From positions 31,958,001 through 32,022,000 of the forward strand of contig NC_073643.1 in NCBI RefSeq assembly GCF_029407905.1: a stretch of DNA of 64,000 bases. The letters are read 5' to 3'. The position numbers and the translations under genes are program-made. Source of the DNA: Bubalus kerabau. Lineage: Eukaryota > Chordata > Mammalia > Artiodactyla > Bovidae. The notes under the pieces are model-generated. The model worked only from the letters and a program-made list of their open reading frames with translations, was not told the DNA's origin and searched no databases. Shown here in pieces: positions 44,111-55,790 of this stretch (positions are counted from its first letter, which is position 1; each line of letters starts with the position of its first letter).

Positions 44111-44884
44111 AGGGTTGAAGGAAACGACAATAATGGGAATTTTTTTGTTTTCTTGTACATTTCACTGTGTTTAATGCCTCACTTCTTCTGTAGAAATTTG
44201 GAACATTGGATAGAGAATTACTTCTTCTCCTAAAGAGTTGTAAAAGCCGAGTAGAAAGTCTGAGCTATTAGAAATTTCCATGGTAAATATAATTTGATTA
44301 CATGTTCGTAATTTCCCTCAGAGCTCAGGATTTTACTTAGAGCTGTTTCACAATGATAAATTTCTTTCTAGGTTTTGAAATCAAATTTAGCCCTAAGGTT
44401 TGCCTGAAGATTCCACTGATTTGCCTCCTGACTGCAGGCCCACATCTCTGTGCTCCAAGTGGGGAAAGTAACTTGGGGAGGAAGGTGGGTCCATCATAGG
44501 TGTATTGTTCTGCTTGTTCCAGGACTCCCATCTCTCACTGGGACCCAGGTAGTGTCGTCCTCCACCCATAAGCTGGTCTTCATGGTCCTTACATTATATC
44601 CATGGAAAAGGACCTCTCGGAGCATCTGGGCTGTTGGTCAGTAGGGCTAGCAGGTACGGCACAGACATTGGCCACCCAGGAAGGACACCAGGCAGAGCAC
44701 TGGGCACATTGCTAGGACATTGCTTCCAGGCCTCTGAGGATCCTAGGGAGGGTAGTGGCCAAATGTGCACTTGGAGAGATTGGGGGCAGAGAGCCAAAGG
44801 CTGTTTCCCAGCCTGTAGACAGCTATTTAAGTATTTGAACAGCTCCATCACGCAACCACTGAGTACCAGTTGAACATCATCCCT

Positions 44885-45010
44885 GAGTTAACACCCTTTT
44901 CCCAAGAAGGAGACAGGTCTGGAGAAGGGAAGGGACTTAGCAAATTCTAGCAGAGTCATTGGTGGATCCATGAGTAGAAACCACTCTCTTGTCTTCTAGA
45001 GAAATGTTCT
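44885..45010 (+). repeat. Possible MIR fragment
   Basis: GAAGGGAAGGGACTTAGCAA, AGTCATTGGTGGATCCATGA and GTAGAAACCACTCTC follow, loosely, the MIR 3' half. Confidence 0.35.
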
Positions 45011-45742
45011 TTCCACTTCACTTTGACCGCTCTTATCTACGGAGGGGAAAAAAATCTCTTTTTCCACTTATCTTAAACCAGACTTGATTTAAAAGGCATT
45101 TTCTTAAGAATAAAACTAAGGGAGGAAAAAAACAAGATGCCTGGAACACTGAAGTGAATGACTTTCTAGAAGAAAGTTAGCTTGTTTCGATTCAAGTTCA
45201 GGAGCAACAAGATGGCACAATTTATAGGACATTTGTGACTCCTGTGTTCATATTCTTGCACCCTTGCTGTTCACAGGATTCTTCTCCAGAATCTCCTTTT
45301 AGCATGGTTGATGTTTCCAACAGCCATTGGAGCCGTTTGCTTTTGCACACTTGCTGGGAGTCAAGGCTCTTGTCTCTGCTTCTGGCCACACCATGCACTT
45401 TGTCTCAGTCACACACTGAATCCACTTCCCAGGAGGGGATGTCTTGACTGGGCCCCTCCCCTGGCCCCCCACAGGTGTCGTTCAGCTCTACAGTGAGTTT
45501 GCTTTTATCTCTCATCTGAGATTTTTCCCATCTAAGCCTTGTTTCTTCCACTGAAATGCCCGAGTCATATGATGGCTGTAGAAGAAACCTGAATTTTGAT
45601 CATGAAGATACAAGACATTTTATTTGGTCCCCAGTCAGTTTTTTGGGGAACATCCTTGTCTTTTGTCATTGGTAAATCTTGGTCAAGGAATTTCTCGTAA
45701 AATAAATTGATCACTTTCTATTCTAAGTGGGGTTTGTGCTTT
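45011..45742. other. Unique sequence, no gene seen
   Basis: No exon or repeat recognised. Confidence 0.45.
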
Positions 45743-45774
<32 letters not shown>

Positions 45775-45780
45775 TATCAT
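45743..45780. repeat. (ATC)n trinucleotide microsatellite
   Basis: About ten perfect ATC/TCA units end in a TATCAT interruption. The apparent poly-Asp frame on the minus strand (45683-45886) is a product of this repeat. Confidence 0.97.
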
Positions 45781-46564
45781 CCCTGGTAAAGCTCCTTGGT
45801 ATGACTGGGTGGGTTTCCCATGGCCTTTTCCCCACCCACTGAAGAAGCTCATGAAAGATTGTGTGGTGTGGAAAGTGCCTTAGCAATTAAATAAAAGAAA
45901 GCCTGGTTCACATAAAGAGACTTGTTTCTATATGGAAAATATGAGCCTTTTTTTCTTTTTCTTTTTTTACATGGACCAGGTGTGGATTAGTTCACTGAAC
46001 CTTTCACCCAGCCGTATTCCCGCTTGTAATTCTTCTGAGGCATAGTTCAGCCAAGTCAAAGAAACATGTTATTAAAGGTGAGCTGAAAGGCATTTAAAAA
46101 ATAAACAAACTGTTTAAGATCCTAAATCAGTAACAGAATCTATATGCACAGACTTGAAAAGTACTAGAAAATGTGTTTCAGTATCTCTGGGTTTCAGGCC
46201 AGATTCTTCTCTTACCTTCTTTAAACATCACCCCAAAGTCCTTTTTGGTTGCTGGTGGGCTGAGCAGTTGCTTCTTGCTTGGATGGTAGATCTCTTGTAG
46301 CTAATGATTTACCCTCCACTGGGGAAGGTGAGACCCCGATCTTAAGCCTGCAGTTCTCCAGCTAATATTGAGAGGGAAGAATAAATAATTTGATTTTATT
46401 TTAGCACTGTGTCATTAAGTTTAAACTTGGATATACATTCTCTCCTTTCTTCTAGCTTGTAGCATGGCACAGAACCAGAAATTATTAACAGCTTGTAGAG
46501 ATGATAGAAATCAAGCATGGGAAGTTTTAGATTTAGTTACATTATCCCTGGTTAGAATAACTGT

Positions 46565-46800
46565 GGCTGTCATTTCTTTATCACTCATTATGTGCCAGAC
46601 ATGTTTTTTGAAGCACTTTTGTATGTTAATGCATTTATTCCTCAAAAGCACATTATGTACTGTCATTCAGCCCATTTAGTGGATAAGGACACTGAGGGAG
46701 AGAGAACTGAAGTGTTATAACTTGCCTGAATTCACAAGACCAGTAAGCATCAGAGCTTAGTTTTGAACCCTTGGACTTGAAGTTGTTCTTGTGAGGTCTG
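46565..46800 (+). repeat. MIR SINE (sense)
   Basis: TCACTCATTATGTGCCAGAC, GTATGTTAATGCATTTATTC, AGCCCATTTAGTGGATAAGG, ACTGAGGGAGAGAG and TTTTGAACCCTTGGACT follow the full MIR order. The Met frame here (46464-46679) is incidental. Confidence 0.85.
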
Positions 46801-47765
46801 TGTTGTCTAAGACTAAATAGTACTGTGGAGCACTATTCTGTAGAATACTGGGTCTTAACTGAAACAGCCCAAGGAAGCATTAAGAAATAAAGATACTCAT
46901 CTTGTACATCCTGAGCCTTGCCACCTTTACCCTGACCCCCCACTACTATCACCAAGGTTTTCCCCTAGTTTAATTGTTGTTGTTGTTGTTTTTTCTGTTT
47001 TCTTTTGGTTGTTTTTAACAGTATAGCCTCTTTTTAGCTAAGGACCACTGGGTATCTTTTGCATCCTGTTGTGTTGCTTCTCCCTTGATTGTCTTCAACT
47101 CTCCTTGTGATTGTGGGGTTGTGGAAAGGTGTTCTCTCCCTTTTAAAGTCATTGCAAAAATCTAGAACAAGGGAGGAGAGGTATTTTAGGGGTATTCCAG
47201 GGGTGTCCCTGGTTCACCTTTTTACAAGGTGAGCTGTTCCTTCTCCAGGTAATGAGAATCCCCAGTTCCCCAGGGTGGACTTAGAGCTTCTTTCAGACAC
47301 TTAGACTGAGGCGAGAAGACCCCCCACCCCCCACCCCACCGCTGCTGCTTTCCGTGACAGAAATGGGAGCCGGAGGGGGTTCAGGCAGCAGCTTCAGCCA
47401 GTGCCCTTCTGAGTAGCTTTGCTTCGTTGAAGACCATATGCTGAGCTTGTCAAAGTCATCTGCCTGTTTCAGCCATTCTTGTTTTAGGAAAGTTAACTTG
47501 CTGTATTGGGGAAGGAGCATCACATGTAAGCACCCAGGCCAAACTCCTCCCAAATGTCCTCCTCCTTTGTCGGGTTCTGGGGGCATTCAGCAGAGCTTTA
47601 CTATCGTGAGGATGAAAGGTTTCCTAGCATCAGTATTAACACAGCGTCCTATATGTGTCAGAATCCTTTCCAGCTAAGGAGCTGAGAGGGTGAGCCTTGT
47701 AGGGCTCTAAATTATACCAGCATTTCTGAGTCTATTTCTAGTGGGCGCAGATAGATGGTGAGCTT
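46801..47765. other. Unique sequence with C-rich tract
   Basis: No gene supported. It includes (TTG)n at 46975-46990 and a C-run cluster at 47320-47340 (runs of 6, 6 and 4 C, G-quadruplex-prone on the minus strand). Confidence 0.45.
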
Positions 47766-47769
47766 TGTA

Positions 47770-47932
47770 AAATGGGAAAGTTCTATGTCAGTAACATTGC
47801 AGTGGTGATTACAAAATTGTATGCTTTTGTCAAGACTAATGAAATCGTACACATAAAACTGGTGAATTTTGTTGTACATAATTTAAGCCTTATACTGATT
47901 TTAAAAACACCTTTAAAAAAGAAAAAAAAAAG
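47770..47932 (+). repeat. L1 3' end fragment
   Basis: GCAGTGGTGATTACAAAATT, TTGTCAAGACTAATGAAATC, GTACACATAAAACTGGTGAA and TTTTGTTGTACATAATTTAA match the terminal part of an old L1. It ends in an A-rich tail. Confidence 0.6.
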
Positions 47933-48430
47933 ATGAGTCAAAGTTGAATATAGAAGGGATCTGGGACCTGCGAATGTCAGAAAATTCAGGAAGAGTGGCA
48001 TGGGAAAGGAAATGGAATGAAAAGGAGCCAGGGAAAGTTGCCTCATCGTTTGGCATTTCTCTGATGGCCAAAAGGTAAGTTTCTACTTTCGGGTCACTTG
48101 TAAGCACTGTGGGCACAGAGCTGCCAAGTTTTGTAGTTTAAGGGCTAATAAAGTCAGGGTGTGGGTGAATACTGAGAGAGGGGTTATTTTCAAGGAAAGA
48201 TCTCTGGGAGGTCTTCCCACCCTTAGTGACTGTGTGAGCAGGTTCACCCTTGAGTGTCTTTCTCCCCCAGTCAGTGTGCCTGCAGTAAAATACAACTTTG
48301 GAGCCACTTTGAGGGTCTTTGCTACGTGCACCCAGAGTGTTTACCGCTATACGTACAATAGAAGGATAGAGGTGCTGGATTGAAGTACAGGATTGTTTTC
48401 ATGCAACTTACATGCTGATTCATAGTGTTG

Positions 48431-48541
48431 ATTCCATATGTATTTATTGAACAATGACCATGTGTTACTCTGTTTTCTACTAAAATACGACACGCAAGAC
48501 AGATGAAGTCCTTGCCTTCATGGAGTTTATATTCTGATATT
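48431..48541 (+). repeat. L2 LINE 3' end fragment
   Basis: TATTTATTGAACAATGACCA, TGTGTTACTCTGTTTTCTAC and GTCCTTGCCTTCATGGAGTT correspond to the L2 terminal region (ttattgagcacctac...ccctgccctcatggagctt). Confidence 0.65.
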
Positions 48542-48589
48542 TTGTCCCAAACTGAAATGCATGCAGTCAAGATTAATCTGACTGATTTT

Positions 48590-49330
48590 ATCTATTGCCT
48601 AAACTTTCCCAGAAAAACCAAACAAAATGTTTCACCGCAGATGGAAGCCGCCAGGAGCCAGATGTGGCCACGAGAAGAATGTCTTCGAGAGCTTGTCATC
48701 TGGCTCCAGCTGTGCTAACCTAAGGCCTGGTAGGCAGCCACAAGCCGCATCTGCCAACCGGTGGCCAGACGTGACTGCAGGTTTAAATAATTAGCGGAAT
48801 CCCTCACCCAGTGGCTGGATTCGCTGTGTGTGTCCTAAGATTACCAGGGCTGTCCAGACCAGGAGCCTCTGTGGTCCCAGACAGAACCCACAAGGGAACC
48901 GAAAATCAGTCCCTTGAGAAAATAGCCGAGGCCTTCTTATCCTGGAACGTGGAGAGGGACGCAGGGGAAAACCCATTGTCAGCAAGAAAGCAGAAATAAA
49001 CCAGATGTGGCCCCCGCCATGCACGTCTTAATTCTGGCCAAGAGCTCCTTCCTGGCCCAGGATCCCTGCCTGGGGCCTGCCCCTGCGGAATAGCAGAGAG
49101 GGGAGTTGGCCTGTGAGGCTGACCCTTTCCTAATTATTGTGATTTTTAATTGTTGCCTGTTTGTGAGAATCAGTTATGTTGGCCTGTATTGATTTTACCC
49201 AAAAGTGATTTGTTGAAAGTCTTAATTCCTTCCTTTGAAAGCAATTGGATACTTAGAGATGTGCCGCAACTTCTCAAATGTAGTGTATCTGCCTGCCCAG
49301 ATAAGTATGTACGTAAATACAATGCTTCAG
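48590..49330. promoter_or_regulatory. Candidate conserved non-coding block
   Basis: The block is repeat-free and moderately GC-rich. It has many retained CpGs (GAAGCCGCCAGG, CAAGCCGCATC, CAACCGGTGGCC, AGACGTGACTG, AATTAGCGGAATCC, GGAACCGAAAATC) and homeobox-like AAATAATTAGC and CTAATTATTGTG words. Enhancer or unannotated non-coding exon are both possible. Confidence 0.3.
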
Positions 49331-51589
49331 CCTACCTGGTGTGAAAGATTTTTTATAAAATGTGGCATTCTTGGTTTCATGTAGCAGGCAGTCTCTATTA
49401 TCATATGGGATAATGGCAATTTAAGTCACTCATTGTCCAGCCAGCTCCTGACACGACTGTAGTTGCTCAGTAAGTGTAGAATGAGCTGAAAGAATAAGGA
49501 AAGATTGCAATGGGCATGCTGACATTCAAGTACAGTGACTAAAAGCGAGTCTGGTTATCTCAAATAATCAATTAGGGAGACATCCTTCAATGTAGAGCAA
49601 AAAGGGAAAAGAAGTAAAGATTTAATTGTGATATTTTTAGAGTTCTTTTTTTCAGATGTCTATATCTAGTATCTGATTATCATAGAAAACACAAAATAGT
49701 GGAGATGAGGGTTTCTCTGGGGGATTCTTCTGAGCCTAAACCGGTGGATCCAGGTGTGGACATCTTTATCACAGTGAGGTTCTGCATGTTTTTTTGAAGA
49801 AGGCCTGCACTGAATAAGTAATAACAAAATCATTCAAGTGAGGACAAATGTTAAGACACTAGTTTATGTGTAAAAACCAACTTTTGTATTCTGAGTGCAT
49901 TGTGTAAATTTGCCATGCAGGAAACATAAGTGAAGCCATTTGGTTTTGTGGCATTGGTGTGGGCTGGCTAAGGGGGTGGGGGAGAAAGTTGAGGCATTGA
50001 TAAAGTATGAGGCGAGCCAGATGGTTGCATTACACATCTTTTGTGTTCTTGTTTGCTTCTTAAAGCAGTTGCAGAATTTGGCCCTTGGCGATATTTTCTT
50101 CATGCTTGTATGTTCTGCTACGAATTTACTTTTGTCAGAGTCCTTTGAAAGAAAAGCCTTGCTCTTAATTTTTTTTTTTTTACTTACATTATAAACTTGT
50201 GAAGTCAACAGTGTGTTCATAAAAATATTTTTAAATGTTAAGTGTGTTAGTAAATAATTAGATTAACTCTTCTTTTTTCTTAGCACAGTGACTTCAACCA
50301 TATTTTAGTTCCATTCAGAGATTTTTGCAAAATCAGGAAGGTAGAACTGATGGCAGGCGGATGGATGCAGACAGTGCAGCTACATGTTATTCCAGGAATG
50401 AGGTTTATCTGATGAGAGATTTTAACTTTTTCTCTTGTAGCAGGTTGCCAGGTTGTGGTTTGCCTATTGTATTTTATCTGCAGGTCTGACTCGGTGATAT
50501 TTAAGTTAAGTGGGAATGCTGTGGAGTTGGTTGGTGGGTTTTTGCCTTCGTGTTTGCTTGGCATTTATTGCAACTGTTTTTCACACCATCATTGAAATTT
50601 ATATTTATTTCCTACTGAAAGCAAATTATATTTTGCAGTCACCAGTGGCAAGGAATATTTAAGATGTTCTAAATGTAAGTAAAGGATGATATTTTATCAC
50701 TGAATGCTTTTAATAAGGAATTGCTTTGGAGCTCTTTTTTCCCATTGTGATGGAATGCTTCAGAATAATTTAATGTCCTTTTCACAGTCCCAGTTTGTCT
50801 CTCTCTCTTTTTTTCTTTTCCTTCTGCTCAAACAAGAGAAGAGCACAAATGTGGGATCCTTGGGCGATGGTTTATTCTCCTGTTGTGCACAAATTTCCAG
50901 TTTTTAGTTGGAACCTGTGGTCCCCAATGAGAAAACAGGAAACTTAGAGTCTTAACCTTATTGAAATCTCTGCCTGGTTTAGTCATAAGTCTGAGGCAAC
51001 TCCTTCCAATAATGAAGCCATTGTACGCATCATATCTGATCAGTTCTTGAAATGTTTTAGTAAGTCTATCTTACAACATTATAAGAAGATAATCAGCAGC
51101 CTTAGAAGGTCCCCATCTGGACCGTAGAGTTCTTTTACTGAAAGATGTTTTGCCTTTTTGAGATAGCTCTCGCGTTTCATCATCTGTTCCGCCGAGATGA
51201 AGTGCATATGAAAAGTCAGTGACTCTGAATCCATCTGTTGTTATTATTTTCTACTGATAATTGGCTTGAACAATGAAATGTCTGTGTCTGCAGCCTTTGA
51301 AACTGTACACCCTGTTTATTTTCTGGAGGTCTGACTGCAACTCCTCCCCCGTCCCCCATTTTCCCCTCTTCTTTCTCTCTCAAGCTTACAGTGAGTGGCA
51401 CTGGTGTGAGGATGACATCTTTGACTCTGTGCATCAGTATGTGTCACTCAGCATCTGAAGCTTGCATACGGATCTTTGTCACAGTCCCTACGTCTGTGTT
51501 GTTTGCTCGGGGATCCAGCACTGTGGCGGCAAAGAGCTTAGCTGGGGCCACAATGCATGGATCCCTTACCTGGACTGTCGTCTTTATTT

Positions 51590-51930
51590 CACTGTCCTCA
51601 TTAAAATATTAATTTCGAGGACAGTATCTAATACCTATGGAATTAGATACTACCTATAATTGTATAATATATTCAGTTGCATCCAGGTTTGCACGATACA
51701 GAGCATTAATATTGGATTCCACTAACAGCATTTCCATTAGCTTGCTCAACCAGTATGAGATATAGATGAGCTGGGAAGCATAACTACCCGCCAGAACTGC
51801 CAAAACAGTCATTAGAAGCTCCATTGGGATGGACAAAGGCTTTTCTCACAGTGATATACTGATTAAATTTTGTTCTATGGTTTATTTGCATCAAGGTTAG
51901 ATCGCTATCGTCTATGAAAGTGGGTTATCT
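51590..51930. promoter_or_regulatory. Candidate conserved non-coding element with a palindrome
   Basis: Unique sequence containing a perfect 10-bp inverted repeat (AGTATCTAAT at 51623-51632 and ATTAGATACT at 51642-51651, 9-base spacer) and TATTAATTTCGAGG and CATTAATATTGG words. No gene or repeat recognised. Confidence 0.3.
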
Positions 51931-52289
51931 AACACCTGACTTGGAAGGTCATTTCAAGACAAAACAGGAAAAGGAATAGCATCTTTAGTTTCCTTGGGAC
52001 CCCCTCCTAAAGAATCTGTTTTATTTTGGGGGGCTTTGGGAATTTTTAGATTTTCTGTTTGTGTTATACTGTAATATATGTTTAAGACTGGCTTTTTGGT
52101 TTGTGACACAATTTTTAAAAATCTTTTCAGTAATATTCTCTTCCTTTTGGGGCAGAATGATATAGCTAGGAAACAGCGTGGTGTTAGTAAAATAAAACTC
52201 ACTTTGAAAATAGAAAGCCACTTTGTTATTTCCCTTAGCTGGCATAATTATGGTGCATCCTCCGAGGCTCTGAAAAATCTGTGACCTAC

Positions 52290-52740
52290 CCTCTTTTTGG
52301 TCCAATAATAATATAGATACATCCTATAGAACAGCAGTGTTAGATTTGCCCCCAAAGTCATGTGTGGCATTAAAAGGAAGTAGGCGAACATAATCTTATT
52401 TATGTCTCAATCGAAATCATTTAATACTGCAAAAGTTATTAAAAAATAATTAAGTTACTAAGACCAACACGTAGCTGGAACATGCAGTCAGAGGTTAGAG
52501 GTGAGTGCGAGTTAACTCCATAAGCTGAGAAAATGCAGTAGTGAATTCCTAGCGCCCGCATGTTTTTCCTCATGTTTAAATTCCTCGGTTCTAAGGACAA
52601 ATTATGTTGAGGTATGGCATATTTTCTGCCGAAATGGAGAAAATTGTTGACTGTAATTATGTTATTTAATTGAAATTATAAGTGGTTGAGGCCACTCAGT
52701 TAAAAGCATTCTTTCTAATATATGGGTAATGTTTTTAAAT
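52290..52740. promoter_or_regulatory. Candidate conserved non-coding element
   Basis: The block has AATAATTAAGTTACTAAGAC, TATTTAATTGAAATTATAAG, CCTAGCGCCCGCATG and GTAGGCGAACATAATC. Dense homeodomain-type sites sit beside isolated CpGs, with no repeat. It lies ~1 kb upstream of the candidate first exon. Confidence 0.3.
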
Positions 52741-53232
52741 GAGTGGTCATGGATTGATGACATTTGAAAGGCAGACGTTTGGGGTGTATTTTGGAAGACT
52801 CAAATTATTTTTCTTAAATCATTAGTGAACTATAAACAGTGTAAAGGGATACTTTTTCTTTTTTGGTTTTTTCTCTTTAATTAGATATGAATGAATATTA
52901 TATGTGATAGTATATATGTGTATATGCCTGTACATATTTGTGTATGTATGTATATATTTTATATATGAAAATATTTATACATAGATGAGACAGATTTTTC
53001 TGTAGGTACAGACTCACAAGGATTGGTTTATAATGGGGCAAATCAGAGAAACAAGAGGTGTATTTCTGACCTTAAACTGAAGGTTTAAACTGAAGGTGGC
53101 TGAAAAATATGTTGATTATTTAAACCTCTCGTTGAGTATTAGAGACCTAAATGTAAGCTACAGTAGAACTCCACTGCTGTGTCTTAAGCCAAGTTCTTTT
53201 TGGAGTAGCTGGAGATAAAATAACCCTGCATT

Positions 53233-53269
53233 CCCCCCACCCCACCCCAGCCCAGCCCCATACCCCCCC
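53233..53269 (-). other. G-quadruplex-prone tract (G-rich on minus strand)
   Basis: The plus strand carries six C runs of 3-7 bases separated by 1-3 bases. The minus strand could therefore form a G-quadruplex and the plus strand an i-motif. It is about 250 bases upstream of a candidate TATA-like element, a usual position near promoters. Confidence 0.6.
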
Positions 53270-53486
53270 ACCTGGGGGTGAGTTCTTAATTACTAATGAA
53301 TGCAATTCATTTTAATTGTTATTATAGCAACAGAACATTTAACTGTCTCCTGTTTAGTCCTTGTCCCCTTGGAACAGGCGGTGTCTCCTGTCAGAGAGAG
53401 GACAGGTAGAAGGCACAGCGGGCGTCTGATTGAGCCAGTTATTCATTTGCTGAGTGTTTGTGTTTATGCAAAGGGGCCTCTTCCTG

Positions 53487-53496
53487 CATATTTAAT
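53487..53496 (+). promoter_or_regulatory. TATA-like element of a candidate promoter
   Basis: CATATTTAAT lies in a TCCTGCATATTTAATC context. It is 30 bases upstream of the region where a leader for the candidate first exon would begin (about 53517-53525). The same motif could serve as an octamer/homeobox site. Initiation was not tested. Confidence 0.3.
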
Positions 53497-53519
53497 CTAG
53501 AGTAAGGCAGTGGCTTTTG

Positions 53520-53696
53520 TTGTGTTTAGCCCACATACCTTCAGTCCCTGCTCACACTGCCGCCAGCCCTGGAGCCCCGGGAGCCCGCAGGCTTCCCAGC
53601 GCCTGCACTTTCTCCTTCACCAACTCTCAACTTTCTTCCGTTGTGTGAAAATTGCCTCTCCGGCCCCTTAAAGCTTCCCTTCCTCACCATGAACGG
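53520..53696 (+). other. Candidate first exon with ATG-AAC-GG start
   Basis: A moderately GC-rich leader (CTGCCGCCAGCCCTGGAG, GAGCCCCGGGAGCCCGC) leads to ATG at 53689 in a good context (A at -3: CTCACCATGA). It ends after ATG AAC GG, and a perfect GTAAGT donor occupies 53697-53702. The frame upstream of this ATG is open back to a TAG at 53527-53529, so an internal exon starting after that AG is also possible. A Met-Asn-Gly start with the third codon split after GG matches how I remember short isoforms of CELF1/CELF2-type RNA-binding proteins starting. I do not assign a symbol because the next coding exon is not in the window. Confidence 0.35.
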
Positions 53697-53890
53697 GTAA
53701 GTGTGTGCGAAGCCAAGGCTCATACTTTTGTTTCGTTTTCCAAATGTTGAGAGGCTACTTTGCCGCTTTTCTGATCCTGGTTCCTGGGCCGTTTGTCAGT
53801 TGTTGGCGGTGTTGAAATAGACAAGTACAGGTGCCTCCTAGGAAATGTGGCTGAAATGTTCGACTGGCAGAGAGAGGCTCTTGGGAACTA

Positions 53891-53918
53891 GGGGTTGGGG
53901 TGGGGGGAGAAAAATGGG
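53891..53918 (+). other. G-quadruplex-prone tract
   Basis: Runs of 4, 4 and 6 G are spaced by 1-2 bases, with a further GGG eight bases on. This is followed by a (GA)n run at 53920-53945. It would lie on the non-template strand just inside the first intron. Confidence 0.55.
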
Positions 53919-55669
53919 AGAGAGAGAAAGAGAGAGAGAGAGAGAACAGCTTTATTATTCTTTGTCCTAATCCTGTTTTGTAACTATCCTGGAGATAATG
54001 CTGCCATTGTTTGCTAAAAGCTTTCAAACAGTGTGCAAGACCGAACTGTAAGAAAGCAGTGAAACTCTGCCACTGTATTGTCTATACCCGGGCCAGGGTC
54101 CTCCCCGAAGGTCTGTGCCGGAATAGGAAGGGTTTTCTTCAGTGGAAATCGAATCGGCTCTTCATTGATATTAATAGCACACTGGAGATGTTGGCCGTGC
54201 TGCTCAGAGAGGCGGTTGGGAGGGAAGGAAATCTGATCTTGCTGGGGGGAAGATGACAGCCTCTTGGCCCCACAGTGGAGGAGACATCCATCCAGGCTTA
54301 GCCTGCATAATGGCATCCTGGCTTAACTGTTTGCTCTAGGAATTTTAATCTTGAGCTGTTTGTTTTACTATCTGGGGTCTTGCTAGTTTTTGTTCCTGTA
54401 CTGTCTTTAGAAAGCACGATATTCAGAGTCTCATCCAGTCTTTTTAAAAGTGAATTAAGAAAAAGAAAAAGGCATACACTGTGCCCTTTGATCATTCTGG
54501 GGAATGGTGGTAGAAATCGTGTGATAATTTCAAAAATAAATTGCCACAGTTAAGAAGGATGAGCCGTCCAAGGGAAGATATGTCCTATGTAAAGATATTT
54601 CAGAGACTAGGAATTGTGTCCAGGGTTGGAAAGGAGTCTTCATTGCCAGTTAACTGTTGCCTCTGTCTGAGTAACTCTTTTCAACAGAAGAGTGTGCTGT
54701 TCCCCCGCAGGTTGGAAACTGAGAATTTAAATAAAATTTCATCAACCTTATTAAAATATGTAGGGACTTGGATCTTCATAGGTACAAATCAGTCTCGAGA
54801 CTTAGAAACATTTATTAACAGTGAGGCTGCTGAAGGTTTTTAATAATAAAATTACAAATACCTTATCTAATTGTAAGTATATGACTTTTATGCTCTGTTT
54901 TTAAGGGGAAAAATACTTTTTTAAATGAGGAAAAGTAACTCCGTCAGAGCACCTTCTGTGATTAGCGCTATTGTATTCTTAAATTTTGATTGATAGAGAT
55001 AATAGTTTTCACTTAAAAATACAGACAGGTACTTTAACTTTCCATGACAATAGCTATTTGCATTTCTTTTATCTTTTTGTTTAACATTTGTGGGGGTTGG
55101 GATGGATTTGATTATTAACTCTTATTGCACACACTCAAGGTAAATCTAAAACAAAGGCTTTGTTAGAGCTTCAAAGAGAAAACAGCAAATATTGTTTTTA
55201 GGTTTCAACATTTAAAGCCTGCTAAAGGATACCTATAAAATATTTTCACATGACCATGACCAGGGTTTTACTTTCCTTTAAGGTTAAGAGAGTGGTTTTT
55301 TCTAAATCAGATGGGCCAACGTGGAGTTGCTGGGGGGCTGCCAGCCTGAAGTCATTTCACGGGCAAGCCTCGCCAGGTTCGCCTGCGCCATGTGGCTTAC
55401 TTCATATAGAGTATTTTAGATTTTTCTTATGAGAATGGACCCAAAAGTCAGTCCCTCTGATTTAGTTGAGGGTTCCAGATGGTGGGAAGAAAGGAAATAA
55501 AATGTTCCTCACAGCAATAGGAAGGGACAATGGGTAGTGATGGAGCCACAGTGGTAGATTTCTTTGACAGAGAGAAGAAGAAAGGACGTGGTCCTTGTAA
55601 ACCAGCAAACCTGGGTGATGGCCAAGGTCGCCTCTGGTCCTGGAGATCTCTGCTACACAGTAGTTTATC

Positions 55670-55790
55670 TTTTCTAATTTTACTCCTTCCTTTTTCCCCT
55701 TGGTTTACTCTCCCTGTTTTTCCTCCCTTCTTTTCTTCCTTCATTGCTCACTTTTCTTTCCCTCTTTCTTCCCTCTTTCTTTCTGTAAAT
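55670..55790. repeat. Long polypyrimidine tract
   Basis: About 120 bases are dominated by C and T (TCCTTCCTTTTTCCCC, CCTCCCTTCTTTTCTTCC, TTCTTCCCTCTTTCTTTC). It is a candidate for triplex DNA or for polypyrimidine-tract-binding protein sites if transcribed from the plus strand. Confidence 0.7.

Noticed and set aside
45683..45886. Minus-strand frame with an Asp run
   Set aside because: It comes from the (ATC)n repeat; there is no other coding signal.
48072..48085. Strong donor-like AAAAGGTAAGTTT
   Set aside because: No acceptable acceptor within a normal exon distance upstream, so I do not call an exon.
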